A stretch of 64,000 nt of DNA, from the NCBI GenBank assembly GCA_024305745.1, contig JAHRBS010000012.1, positions 2,361,001-2,425,000 on the forward strand. Reading direction: 5' to 3'. Shown piece by piece: positions 45,578 to 57,059 of the stretch (the stretch's first letter is position 1; every line of letters begins with the position of its first letter). Under the pieces are notes generated by a model. It was not told the DNA's origin. It was given only the letters and a program-made list of their open reading frames with translations, and did not search any database. Position numbers and translations under genes: made by a program. This DNA is from Polyporus tsugae. Its lineage: Eukaryota > Basidiomycota > Agaricomycetes > Polyporales > Polyporaceae.

Positions 45578-46406
45578 ACGTTCGGGACAAGCCGCTTCTC
45601 CGCTTGTAATTTCGTGCGGTGGCGGTAGCTTCGGGCGAGACCGGAAAGAATGCCAACGCTGATTCAATTAATTGATTGCCAATCCCCAGACGTAGCCGAT
45701 GTGACCACAGGTTCCATGCCACAATCGAGGACCCTCCATTCCCCAACAGCCTGAACAAGTTCACACTGTCGACGCAGGATACAGCATCATCATGCCCATG
45801 ACGATTGCAGTCTACCGATCCATACGATTCAGTGCGGGACACTCGGAGGCAGCCTGAGGATCCAAATTACTACTAGTAATGCAGTGCCAGCGGACCGTCT
45901 CGGAAGTACTAGTGGTTTAACACCTAGTTGCTGTGAGTATGAGTCCACCTCCCTTGTATTGCCGTTTGACGGTGGCCGCTAACACACCGTCGCAGATGGA
46001 ACGGTGCCATCTACCATTGCGACGCATTCCCAAGCCCCAAGTCGCGTGTGGGATGCACGCACGCTGTCCCTCGTTAAACGCCTTTCGGTACGCACGATGG
46101 TTCCCCACCGAGGGTTCCCGTCATCAGGCCCTGGGCCACCCGCATCAAGTCCAACACTTGACCGTAAGGCTCAGAACATGTGCATCTGCGCACGAGCATG
46201 CTGAAGTCTTCCACTCCTCCATTGCCGTCGGACACTGGTGTTCAACCTCGTGATGATGGCGCACCATCGTCTCTCTCCGCTTTTGGTCAGTCACTCTATC
46301 GTGTGTCACTGTCCAGCCTTAGCGAGCCCCATCGGAGCGTGTGCCTCGGTGTGCGTGTACTGTGCGATGAGCAATCCAGGCATATTCATGCACAGTACTC
46401 TACCGG
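45578..46406. other. Intergenic stretch, nothing recognised
   Basis: About 830 bases upstream of the secreted-protein gene. Only short ORFs without domains. Confidence 0.4.
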
Positions 46407-46414
46407 TATAAAAA
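46407..46414 (+). promoter_or_regulatory. TATA box of the secreted double-psi barrel gene
   Basis: TATAAAAA, 106 bases upstream of the ATG at 46520. A pyrimidine-rich leader lies between. Confidence 0.6.
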
Positions 46415-46519
46415 CCCTTGCGAGTCGACCGAACTTCATTCGCAATTCACTCTCTCGCACTCGCACTTGCATCTCAGCTTCCGCTTCTCTCTAACTTTAT
46501 TCGCTTTAACTTAAGCAAT

Positions 46520-47038
46520 ATGCGCTTCACCGCCATCCTCATCGTCGCCCTCTCCGCCGCCACCTCCGGCCTTGCCCTCTCCAAGAAGGGCGGCGACGGT
46601 TAGCACTTCCACGCTTGCTTCTTTCTGTCACCCTCGCCGCTAACTTCCTCGTTCGAACAGCCACCTTCTACAACCCGGGCCTTGGCTCCTGCGGCGTCTC
46701 CAGCACGGACAGCGAGCTCGTCGTCGCCGTCGACGCCCACACCATCCAGAACTTCCCTGGCGCCGGCTCCAACCCCAACCTGTACGTGTCCTGTCCTCTC
46801 CTTCCAATGCCCCGCCCACCTGACAAGATGCTGACGTGATGCGCCGGATAGGAACCCCATGTGCGGCCGCAAGCTGAAAGTGCACTACAAGAAGAAGTCG
46901 GTCATCGTCAAGGTCGTCGACACGTGCCCCGCCGCTCACTGCAAGGTGGGCAGCCTCGACCTGAGCCCCGCGGCGTTCAAGAAGCTCGCGCCGCTCGGCG
47001 TCGGCCGCATCCACGACATCAGCTGGAAACTCCTCTAA
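46520..47038 (+). CDS. Small secreted RlpA-like double-psi beta-barrel protein
   Basis: Proposed exons are 46520-46598, 46661-46781 and 46852-47038, all GT-AG and in frame, giving 128 residues. A signal peptide covers about residues 1-20 (MRFTAILIVALSAATSGLAL). The mature part is one expansin/barwin-like double-psi barrel: ATFYNPGLGSCG, then MCGRKLKVHY, then VKVVDTCPAAHC and SLDLSPAAFKKLAPLGVGRI. Four cysteines could form two disulphides. Members of this family in basidiomycetes are often abundant secreted proteins; some bind chitin or inhibit proteases, but no activity can be assigned here. The strong TATA box and short gene suit high expression. Confidence 0.9.
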
Positions 47039-47296
47039 GGATGGCCTGTCCACAGTCCGCTGAGGAGCGCATTCGACGGCTTGACTTGACGTCGAGAATT
47101 TGGGAGTTGGTGGGCAACAAGGCGGGAATGTACCCAGGCTTAGTACCACGGCCAGCCCTCAGTGGTTGGATATTTATATTTATGAATGTCATATGTTGAA
47201 TTCGATCGGACATCCGACGTGGTGTGTGCAGAGTGCCCGTCTCGCCAGGTGGCAGGCACCGACGCATTCGATAAGTGTACCGAGACCAGTACTTGG
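47039..47296. other. Convergent intergenic region
   Basis: About 260 bases between the convergent stops of the secreted protein and the F-box gene. It should hold both 3' untranslated regions. Confidence 0.5.
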
Positions 47297-49029
47297 CTAC
47301 TCACTAGCAACCGCCTCGTTCGACGGTTCCAAACCAAGCACATAACAGTGATCCAACCACCATATCCAAATACCGGTCCAACTATACCCCCCGATGTGCT
47401 TGGGCAAGACGTAGCGCGGTTTCTCCCCGTCTCCAACCTCCCAATACCGCTCCTCCCCGTCGACCCTCCACACATCGCGCATCTCGTACGCGCACAGTCC
47501 CTCGCCTATCTCCTCCTTCACGACCAGCTCGTACTCGGTCTCGTACCCCTCGGTGGCGCGCCTCAGCTCCTGAACAAAGTCGAGAGCCTGGGATTCACCG
47601 AACTCGCGGTGTAGCATCGTCTGCATGACGACGCGTCGGATGGGGTGCCCCGCACGCGCGCGGGCGCCGAGCATCTTCGGGAACTCCGAATAGCTGTTGA
47701 CCTCGTACTTCGTCATCGTCTCCGCCCACTCGACAGTGAGCGTGTCGAGCACCGGGCAGAGGACGGGCCGCGCCTGGGCCCCAGCGGCGAGCGCGTCAGA
47801 CAGGACCGTGGTCGGCGCGTAGTTGTTCTGGGGCGGGTCGCTGGAGATCCCGATCAGGACCGTGAGGTGGGAGACCTGCGGCAGGTGCGCGAGGAATGCG
47901 GTCCAGAAGATGAGAAGCTCGTCCTCGAAGTCGACGTTGATGTGCAGGTGCGTGACGTGCGAGAGCGCGAGAGATCCGGGCAGAGCTCGAAGCCAGGGGA
48001 ACCAGTTTTCACGCTGAACTACATGATCGCGATCGTAGTGGCCCGAGAACCACAGCCCAGAGGTTGGGCCGTCAGCGACCATGATGATCTCGCCCCCCTG
48101 CGTCGCGATGTCGAGCGAGGTAACGGGGCGCAGGTCGAAGGGCAGAAGAGGGACGGGGTCACCGTCGTAGTTGACAATGTTCTGGAGGCGGATGAAGACG
48201 TCTTCAGGAAGCGAGAGATGTGAGACCATAGCACGCATCAGGTTGTACCAGCAGGCTGTGAAACGAGAGAACGAAGATGGCAGAGGGGAATGGGATCGGA
48301 AGGAGGCTGCCAATCGCCACGACAGGGGACGTTGCCGACCAGGAAGTCAACATGGAGGAAGGTGAGCGCAGGCGCGTTGGAAAGGAGGCGAATTACATCG
48401 AATGGATGGCATAGCGCAGTCTCCCCATCGAAGGAGATTAAGAGATGAGTCAGGTGAGGGAATGTGCCAGACGGCATCCAGTTACCTACCGGCATCATAG
48501 CAAGTGCCCGCAACGACGAGGTTTGACTGTTGGTCAGGGGCCCCCAGGCTAACTCTGTGTCGTTGCATTGATTCGAAAGGCACGATGACGTTATAGTGAG
48601 GCATTCGAGGTGTGGTGCCTGGAGAGACGTGAGCGAAGGATCGACGTGCTCCCAGGATGGGACCATGGAAAGGTCGAGCCTCCGCAGTCGCTGACTATGT
48701 GTTTCAACGGCGGATACCGCATGCTCATGAAGAGGTCCATTCACGTCTCCACCAAAGTGTTCCACGTCCAGGGAAAGAGTGACAGTCAGAGGTCGCGAGC
48801 GTTCCAGGAAAGCGTCCATCCGGTCGTGGCACCCCCCCTGAATGCGTGTCCATAACGCGGGGGTTCCAAGGGCAACGTCTCGCCAGTACCGGCACACATG
48901 AGAGAGTGTAAGCAACGTCTCCGTGTCGAAATCGTTCGCATCGAAGTTTCCTTCTCCCGGGGGGAGCTCGCGTTCTTCTGGCGCTATTGCCTTTTGGAAG
49001 ATGATGGCGAGTAGCTCTGGAATAACGAC
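47297..49029 (-). CDS. F-box/leucine-rich protein
   Basis: The N-terminal exon starting at about 49029 reads VVIPELLAIIFQKA, then LLTLSHVCRYWRDVALGTPA and LWTRI, the standard basidiomycete F-box that binds Skp1. A leucine-rich region follows (LERSRPLTVTLSLDVE, LRRLDLSMVPSWEHV, FPHLTHLLISFDGE). The frame changes between about 48,320 and 48,235 (from HLRSLVSQ to LMRAMVSHLSLPEDVFIRLQ) and then stays open to 47297. I could not place a convincing intron there, so either a short or unusual intron or a frameshift is present. A first exon at about 49088-49065 (MQMYVDLT) is possible but needs a 35-base intron. The total would be about 570 residues. Confidence 0.7.
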
Positions 49030-49088
49030 CTGTCCAGAGTGGTGTCAACTTGGAACAATTATACCGTGAGATCAACGTACATCTGCAT

Positions 49089-50069
49089 GGCTACAAGAGG
49101 AAAGTTACCGCATGAAGACAAAGGAGAGAGAACTTGGCAGTACGAACCATATGCATCTGCTGGCCGAGTCCGCGACTAACGTTGGACTGGGGCACACTGG
49201 CATCCCACAGAGAGCGTGACCAAGAAGCAGACTTTTACCTCCCACAGGAGACGAGGGTGATGGGTGATGCATTGATGAGCGATCCTATAGGAGTCGCCGT
49301 CGGTACCAGGATGACTCAAGTGTGGCGCGGACTTATTTGCTCTTGTTAGGATCCAAAGCCTTTGGTAAACAAGGACAAATCAAAGTCCATCAAACCCCGC
49401 CCCCGCCGGCTCGAGCACCGAACAGTCGCCGCCGGCACCGTTACCATGATCATCATCTCTCCCCCATGGCATGAGCTTTTCTTTGCCTGATGAGAACGCC
49501 GAGCGGCAGCGAGACGGACGCAATTGGATGCACAGACAAGGTTCCATGAGTCTCCAGACACTCGGACTCAGAGAGTCCGGGCGGCGCCCTCCTGAGAACA
49601 CAATTGAAAGCCTGATCAGTGATCTATTTGGAAGCGGAACTCAAATGAATGAGATCTTTGCACAATCTCGGCCGTCCAAAAATCTAACTCGATGTACCCC
49701 ATATTAAGAGACTGCCACTCTTCCAGATGCCCCAACAGGCAACAGCTAGATGACGGCTTCGCGCTTCATTGACAGTTAGCCACTATTGGCATATGTTTGA
49801 CTTGGTCGCCCCATACGATATGGATACAATGCCAATTCCTCGCAGCGTATAGCAACACAGCACGAAGAGGCTTTTATGTAGAGTACAGTACAGTACAGCC
49901 GACTTGTGTAAGGTAGCAGCGAGAGCAGTGTCCGATACGAGCAAACGAGCGACAGCAGCATACACATGACGACAGCAATACCTTTACAGATAATGTCCAC
50001 AAACCCCCGTTCGCATAATGATAATATCCCAAGACCCTCGACACCCTCATCCTCGATATCCCTTCTCAC
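49089..50069. other. Intergenic stretch, nothing recognised
   Basis: About 980 bases between the F-box gene start and the O-methyltransferase stop. Short ORFs only. Confidence 0.4.
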
Positions 50070-53000
50070 CTACTCACCGCTCCACCCAGGCTCGACCGAC
50101 CCGTCTCCCCGCGACTGCATCTCGACTGTGACATACGGCCCACCCAGCTGCGCCTTCGACTCGCTCCGCGTCCGCCCACTCCCCGTCCCCGTCCCCGTCT
50201 TCCCCTCCGGCGGAGTCCTGTCCCTGTCTTCCAGTCCATTCACACGCGGCACAGACACCGGGCTCCCCAGACCGCCGACCCCCACCCCACCGCGTTCCTT
50301 CTCCTTATCTCCGCCCCCGCCCAGCGCCGCGGCACGGAGGTTCGCCATGGACGCCTTCCCCAGCCCAAACACCTGACTCGCCTTCTTCCTGAGCGACGTC
50401 CTGCTCGGCATCGGCTTCACCCTCGCCTCGCGCTCACGGTCCCGGTCCCAGCTTCCCCCAACCTCGAGTGCGGGAAGGAGCGCGGGGACGGGCGGCACGT
50501 CCTCGTGGCGAGATCGCGGGGAGCGCGAATGGCTGCCGCTAGGGAGCGGGATCGACTGGTCGTCCCGGAACTTGACCACGCTCGAGCCCGGGTCCTGCAG
50601 GGTAAGGTTGACGACGCTCTTGCTCGCCTGCGACAGGATCCTCACGACCGACCCCGTGCGCGTGTGCTGCGGTTTCCCGCTCTGCGCGCTCCTCTCCTGC
50701 ATGGACGACGATGGCGATGTCAGGATCGAGAGCTTTGGTTTCCGGCTGTGAGCCTTTGGCGGCTTTCCTCCACTGCCAGCGTCGGTCCGGTTTTCGGGGG
50801 TAACCTGCCGTGATCCCCCAGCAGTCTTGCCATCTGGCGCGGGCTTGTTCTTCAACCAAGGCAGCAGCGACCGCCTGGCCTTCCTCGGCCGCGCCGGCTT
50901 CCTGATCGTGTCCACGGTCGGTAAAGCGGTATGCGTCCCGAACGTATTGTTCATCCGCACACTCTCTGGTACGCTCTTCGTGGACGCCGACCGCGCACGG
51001 TTCCCTCCGGTCGACTGTGCCGGCTCGCTCGGAGGCGGATCGAGCAACTTTAGCGCCGCCTTGGGGATCTCGACGGGTACCGCGGTAATATGGCCGAACA
51101 GCGAGTCCTCGCCGTGCACGACATCCACGACTCTCCACCCCGCACTGAGCGTGAGCGCCGCCATCTCGCGTAGCGTGCGCTCTTGCGCGTTGAACGCCAC
51201 CCGCATCTGTGGGGTGCGCATACATTCGCATCAATGATTTCGTGCGACGAGTGGAGAAACGCATACTGTCAAGTCGAGCCAATACGCGTTCGCGTTCGCC
51301 TTGCCTAGGTTCGGGAGCAGAGGACAGCCCTCGGGAGCGAACGACCGCACCATGCCCGGGAGCGTAAGACGCTCTCCATTCGCATCCAGGTCCTCATGGT
51401 CGTCCACGCACGCGTGCGGCAATATGTGGTCCGCGATGAGCAGCTTAGTATGTGGGCCCGCAGCGAGCCGCAAATTCAGAAGAATCCTGTTCCAGTAGGT
51501 CAAATGTGTTTCAAGAGACAGAAAGACGTGATGAGGGCATACTTGGTGACGAACGCATCCGGCCAGTCGTGCGTGACGACCCTCAGAACATACACAGCAG
51601 GTGTCACCGGATCAGCGGCTGTCGTCGTGGACCCAGGGCCAGGGAGCACAAGTGGCGGCTGCGGGAAGAAGAAATCATGGCCAAGGAACGTCGCCCGTCC
51701 GGAGTCGAGCATCTCCGGACACCGTTCTCTCCACGCCTGCCGGTCACATGGGCGTCAGTACCACCCGAAGAATCGACGTGACTCCTGATATACGCACGGC
51801 GACTCCCTGCTCAACCACTTGTGGCCTATCCTGGATGACGAATTTGAGGTGTTTGAACGCATGCACGAGGAGCATCGACGTCGACCCGATCCCTCCCCCG
51901 ACATCTACCACCAGGGAGCCATCTGGAAGGTCGTGCCACGGGAATGCTGTCGCGCGACTCAGTCGAATGGAACGATAGTCTCCGACTAGCGACACGCACC
52001 AACGATCACCGCCCCAGGAATCTCCCACGCAGCAGTCCCCGTCATCGCAGGACCAAACCGCTTCAGGCGCATTTCGTTGCCCGGCCGCTCTAGCCATTCG
52101 AAGTAAGGGGTCTTGGTGTCAAACGCTAGGTTGAATGGTGCGTGCATTGGCGGAACATCGTCGGCTGCCTTCCCGGAAAGCGATGGGAGGTAGCAGTCAG
52201 TGAGGTATGCAGCGGACTTGAACAGCTCGTCGGTGCTAGCAGCGTCACCATCAGCCACGGTACGCATATAACGGGTCGGATGATGGATACATGCCATAGG
52301 TTGACGAATGCGGCTATGCCGTTCGTCGCCTCGTACTTCTCTTGCGGTCTGTGAAGTCGTTGATTAGTGCTACAGCGCGAAGAGTGAAACGAAAGATACG
52401 GACGTTCTCTGCAGCCCCTCCCATGGCTTTCCAGAATCCATAATTGCTGATATGCGGTTGTTCGCAAACACGTTCGGGCGCACCTCGCGAGTAATATGAT
52501 GGGTAGCGAGCAAACGCAGTATATGGCCTGAAGACAGCGCGTTAGCTGTGACGCATACACCCCAAAAAACGACCGACTTACTCAGTTTGCCCTCGTCGAC
52601 ATTCACATGTCGACTCAGCTCGCGGACGTGCATTCCATGCGGGCCCGCAGAACGAAGAAGCTCGACCGTGTGGCTCGCCTCCAAAAACCGCAAGCACGCA
52701 GGCAAATGGTACTACTCAATCAATCAGTTGACAGGTTCTCGCGCTGAAGATCACGGAAGCACTCACGCCCATGGCGGCGTCGCAAAGGGTAAGGAACGGC
52801 CTGTGGACGGTCGCGCTGATCTGGCCGCATGCAGCCACAATCCGGTTCGTGGCCGCGATGATGTCCGGGTGGGATGCGAGGGCCTCCGCGGCGTCTGCAT
52901 CTGGATCGTGGCCCTCTGTGGGATAGTAGGCCGTGTCGAGTCCGGGGAAGTCGAGCTGCTGGACGGTGCCTTCGCGAGATCCGGCGCTCGTGCTGGGGTT

Positions 53001-53294
53001 GGAATGGGGAAAGGGGATGCCTCCCGAACCTTCACGAGTTCTGCGGTGGAGAGGGGTCTTGGGCGAGCGGGCGACAGAGGTGGACAAGTTTTGGTCTGGC
53101 GAGGGGGCTGCTAACGCATCCTCATCACGAGAGCCGCGACGGATGTACGGGGTGGAAGGGGATATGCCTGCGAGGACGGTGTATGGGGTGGTAGGTGTCG
53201 GGGAGTCGTGAGAGGCGTCGCGGTAGGTGCGTTCGATGTCGTCGAGAGCATCGCCGATTATGGAGTGGAGGGCGCGGAGGGTGGCAAAGGTCAT
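50070..53294 (-). CDS. S-adenosylmethionine-dependent O-methyltransferase with long C-terminal extension
   Basis: Plant-type (Methyltransf_2) O-methyltransferases methylate hydroxyls of small aromatic or polyketide substrates. Proposed exons: 53294-52767, 52711-52582, 52527-52404, 52348-52291, 52216-52000, 51946-51798, 51736-51543, 51486-51267 and 51206-50070, in frame throughout, 918 residues. A winged-helix dimerisation region (CLRFLEASHTVELLRSAGPH) precedes the SAM site VVDVGGGIGS and the catalytic-His motif VVTHDWPDAF; LTLSAGWRVVDVV and GHITAVPVEIP end the fold at about residue 588. The last 330 residues are Ser/Pro/Arg-rich and disordered, unusual for a family of about 400-480 residues. 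The acceptor at 52216 skips a DELFK-like segment; a small indel or another splice site may apply. Starts at 53399 or 53445 are possible. Confidence 0.85.
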
Positions 53295-53467
53295 GACTCG
53301 GGGGAGGACGCGTCTGCAGTGCCTGTCGGTGAGCTGGAGGTCGACCTTGCTGTTGAGGACGGCGAGGAGCAAAAGCAAGGAGGACAAGGCCGAGGGCACT
53401 GGGGCTCGGGGCCGAGTGTGGATGGGGAAGCGTATCGGCTGACATGGACTTATGTTGCGGACTGATA

Positions 53468-53475
53468 TTTATATA
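53468..53475 (-). promoter_or_regulatory. TATA box upstream of the O-methyltransferase
   Basis: TATATAAA on the minus strand, 174 bases upstream of the chosen ATG at 53294 and 69 bases upstream of an in-frame ATG at 53399. The closer spacing to 53399 is an argument for the longer N-terminus. Confidence 0.5.
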
Positions 53476-53627
53476 AGGAAGGCACAGAGAACACCGTCAA
53501 AAGTACACTGGGGGTCAAGACGTCAGTCAGACTTGGACGAGGACTGCAGGAGAGCAAGAGCTGTCACGATCCTCTCCTTCCGCGCTTTTCCTGTCTACGG
53601 CCGGGACGCTGATCATTTCGTTCACCG

Positions 53628-54352
53628 CCACCGGCCCGGTCCTTCTCGTCCTCCCCCGCTCGGCTACTTGGTCATCTTGCTTGATATACCGCGTTTTCAG
53701 AAACATAAATCCTCCGGGCCCCTACCCACCGGCTCTCTCGCAACTCCCTCTGCGACTCACATCCACCACCGACCAGCCACACCAGCCATTCCTCGACTGC
53801 GCACACCGATGCAAGGTATGCAACTCGTGTCCTCCGCACATACAGTCACACCGATTTAACCTTCCCCGCTCGACGTGTGCTAGACCATTCGCTGCATGCT
53901 CAACAGCCACTTGGCCCTCGGAGCCCGGATCCTACGCGAACCCTACCCTTCGCCGGCATGGATGAACCTTCCGCTGTTCCAGAAACCCCTGACCAGATGG
54001 CGTTCCACGGCTCAGACGTTCGCAGTGTTCTGTTTGGAAGCCCTGCACTTGCAGGATAGGATGTTTAATGAATCATGTACAAAGTGAGTACTTATATACA
54101 GTCCCGTATTTTAGTAGGTACAGTACATTCTTCGTCTTAATATTCCCAAGCCGAGAATCCCCGGCTGCACAACATTGCTCGCCGGAATGACACCTCCGCG
54201 GCTCGTTGTTCCATCTCCCTGCGCTATATGTTTCTCCAACCATGTGCTACCAGCGCAGGGCGTGGACTGCCGTCACTGTCACCACCAGGCAATGACGACA
54301 GCCCTGCCATACCGCATCCGCATTCTCATACCTCGTCGGCGTCCTCCGGCGG
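53628..54352 (+). repeat. Inverted segmental duplication, right arm
   Basis: Counterpart of 44880-45577, about 8 kb away in opposite orientation. Within the MDEPSAVPE reading most base differences fall at third codon positions, which suggests it was coding during at least part of its divergence. Confidence 0.85.
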
Positions 54353-56362
54353 TGTGTCGGTCGACTGTGGGGGTATGGAGAAGGGGACGTTCAAAAAGAG
54401 TCTCCGTCGCGCGCCTCGCACCCTTGTGGAGAATGTTCAACGGCGTCCCGAGTGCCCTGGACGTGCGCCCATGTCGATGGCCAACGAACAGCGATAGTGT
54501 TCCAGGATGGATGCGGATGAGGCGTGCCTGGCTGACGACAGCGACCAACCCAAATTCTGCGCCGGGCATATGTTCGTTCCCGGAGTCGTGTAACAGAGCT
54601 TGGAGAGTGCGCCACCACTGGCCAGCCTGTGGCAAACGATCGCTGAATCCAGGTCCGTGACGTGAACCTTACGTGGATACGGGAAAGGTGTGGCAGTGTA
54701 AAGCGCGAGGGCGAAGGCGGACGGTGTGATGGCGATCTATACAGCTGACGTCCAGCCTCGGGTGGGGACCGCTGACTCGGATGTGCCGTGAAAGCTGGGA
54801 ACTGAGCTCAGAGCCCAGCACTAAGTGCCTTGTCGCGATGACAGGTCAGTGGGCCTCCCCATCCTAAGGAAGGCAAGGAAAGAGAGCATCCCCCGACATG
54901 ACCGTAGGTCCACTGGTGACCGCAGCACCGTTGTTGTGACGCGCGCGCGGGCCCCTAGTTCCGTTGCCGTGCGTTGATCGAGGTGAGGAAGGATGTTCAA
55001 GACAATGTCGACTGAGAGACGTGGGTGGTACGGAAAAATATCGGCGTCCTGGATGGACCGGTGGTGAGACACGCTAGCCACGCTGAGATATGATAACACT
55101 TACTGGGTCGGCTTGAAACTAAGAGCCCGAATGTTGTCACTTCGGAGCCTGGGGAGGATGGTCCGAAGAATATGTTCCCGCAGTGTCATCCCATAAGCCA
55201 CGAGTGCCGTCGCGGTCGTGCGGAGGTGATGGGAATAGCGCGTCGATGCGGAGGTAGCCAAGGGAGAGGCGGGTTTGGGGGTCCACGGCGCGCGGGGCGT
55301 GAAGCTCGGGGTGGTTCCCGGGTCTAGCGTGCCCCCGTCCCGACCCGCTGTCGCCGGTCCTGCGCACAGAAGCGTAGTAGTTGAACCCGTCGAAAGAGAC
55401 ATGATTTGGAGCTACCCGAGCGTCATGGATTGCGAGGGTAAAAGAGATGAGGGCGACAGGTGCGGAACGACTCGGAGCGAGGGGTCGCGCTGTTGAACAG
55501 GGCGCATATGGGTGGGCAGCATAGCGGTCACTACAACGCCGTCTAGGGACTTTGGTGGCCACACATTGGGGGGCTTGACAGTTGTGGAGAGGAGCTAGCT
55601 GACGGAGGAGTCACACCAGCCCGAAAACAGAGGCGCCGGTCGCGTGCAGTGCGGCGGCGGTCATCGCGGCCCTACCGTCGGAAAGGCACGCCCACGCTGC
55701 GAGCTGAGTGGTCGTGGTGCGCGATGGTTGTGTAAGGCCGGACTATCCCACCAGTGACAAGGAGTGGAGGTACAAGAGGGTGCATGCGGAGTCGCCTTCG
55801 CCTTCGAGCGCGAGATGGGTGGTCTCTGGGGCGCGCAACCACCTCTGTGTGGTCACGGTATGGACTGTGTCGTCCAGGATTGTGGGAGTATTCTCGACCA
55901 GCCCGAGGATGGGTCGCTTTCACGGTTTGGTTGATTCGGGGGAACGCTCGGATTGTCTACACTGTCGAGCAATACATCCTAGGAGTTGGAGTATCGTTAG
56001 TGCATGTCCGGGATGATTAGAGAGGTCAAGCGTGTTACATACACTCTGAGAGCCACCGTTTGACCACGGCCGAACAACGTGCGTGGATTTCGCACGGCTG
56101 TGAAGGAACATAATGTTCGTGTCAATGAAACTCTGTTCACGCCGGTCTACCAAACGACGCACCTCAAGTGAGGGGGAACGGAGACTGTGACCACGGGAAG
56201 TTTCCGGCGCGCCTCTGTTAACTGTTCGTCTGGCTCGCTGGTCGATACATGAAGACCGGGAAAGCGGGGCGGTGAACCGGACCCGTAAGGGGGGAGGGGA
56301 CTGAGGCCGTCCGAGTGTTACGCTCAAGAGTTGGGACGCATACGGGGCTTGGTCAAGACTTC
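54353..56362. other. Stretch without a confident gene, possible decayed coding fragments
   Basis: About 2 kb. A minus-strand reading near 54,960-55,010 (HPRLSVDIVLNILPHLDQRT) has an F-box-like look but is isolated, and ORFs of 140-180 codons at 55,140-55,560 and 55,920-56,470 have no domain. I could not build a gene. Confidence 0.3.
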
Positions 56363-56992
56363 CTAGATCGTCGGTGGTGGTGGTACGGCTTGAACTGATG
56401 GACGAGAACGCTCTTCGCTGTGTACTATGCATCCGGGCCGAGATGGGCCACTGGCATGGGTGAAGGCGCACGCTCGGAGGGTCAGCCCGGTGTCTTGGTC
56501 TGTACGCGAGGGGATGAGCTGCGTAAACATGGGACTGGAGTTACCATCCATCAAGGCGGCAGAGCCAGACTCGGGCTCGGCATTCGGGAGCATGCATAAT
56601 GAGCTCCAGTCGATCTGCTGCTCCGGTCTGAGCGCGGAGTTCGTCGACGTCGCCGGACCTCTTCCTTGCCAGTGGGGAGCGGCGAGACGAGGTGGGAAGA
56701 GCGGGATATGGCGCGGAAGATGGACGTCGTGCGCATCGGGCGTAGGCTTCGAGCGTTTGGATGGGTGAGTAGGAAGGAGCCTGGCCAAGTCGTCATCGAA
56801 GCCGAAGCCGAAGTCGGCTTGCCGCTTGCTGGTGGTTTCAGGCTTGACCTTCGCCTTGTCGTGTCGCAGCGAACGAGAACTCACCACCAAGCGAGAGGCG
56901 TCTGACTTGGGTGGCGTGGCGAAGAAGGGAAATGGACCATAGGGCTTCAGCGAGGGAGGATGGGTGAGAAGACGACCGAAGCGGTGGGTCAA
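56363..56992 (-). CDS. Hypothetical protein sharing a 5' motif with two other loci
   Basis: A 209-residue reading with no recognised domain. It is Pro/Ser/Arg-rich with a short acidic FGFGFDDDLA segment. It contains SLKPYGPFPFF, encoded by repeat copy C. A TATA-like ATATAA lies about 70 bases upstream of the shared ATG at 56996, supporting transcription, but the AEALWSI frame of a competing ORF (57059-56838) could be the coding one instead. Confidence 0.3.
   Translation of the reverse strand: MTHRFGRLLTHPPSLKPYGPFPFFATPPKSDASRLVVSSRSLRHDKAKVKPETTSKRQADFGFGFDDDLARLLPTHPSKRSKPTPDAHDVHLPRHIPLFPPRLAAPHWQGRGPATSTNSALRPEQQIDWSSLCMLPNAEPESGSAALMDGNSSPMFTQLIPSRTDQDTGLTLRACAFTHASGPSRPGCIVHSEERSRPSVQAVPPPPTI
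56932..56953 (-). repeat. Dispersed 22-base identical repeat, copy C
   Basis: Identical to 9673-9694 and 42354-42375. It shares an additional ATGCTTGACCC with copy B, 43 bases upstream here and 49 bases upstream there. Confidence 0.9.
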
Positions 56993-57059
56993 GCATGGGG
57001 GACACCAAGTCTAGGAAAGTATGACTGGATGGGGGAGGATGCGCTGACGATGGCTTCAT

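Noticed and set aside
50539..51282. 247-codon minus-strand ORF overlapping the O-methyltransferase
   Set aside because: It is an alternative frame of the same strand. The frame containing the methyltransferase end motif is continuous with the upstream exons, this one is not.
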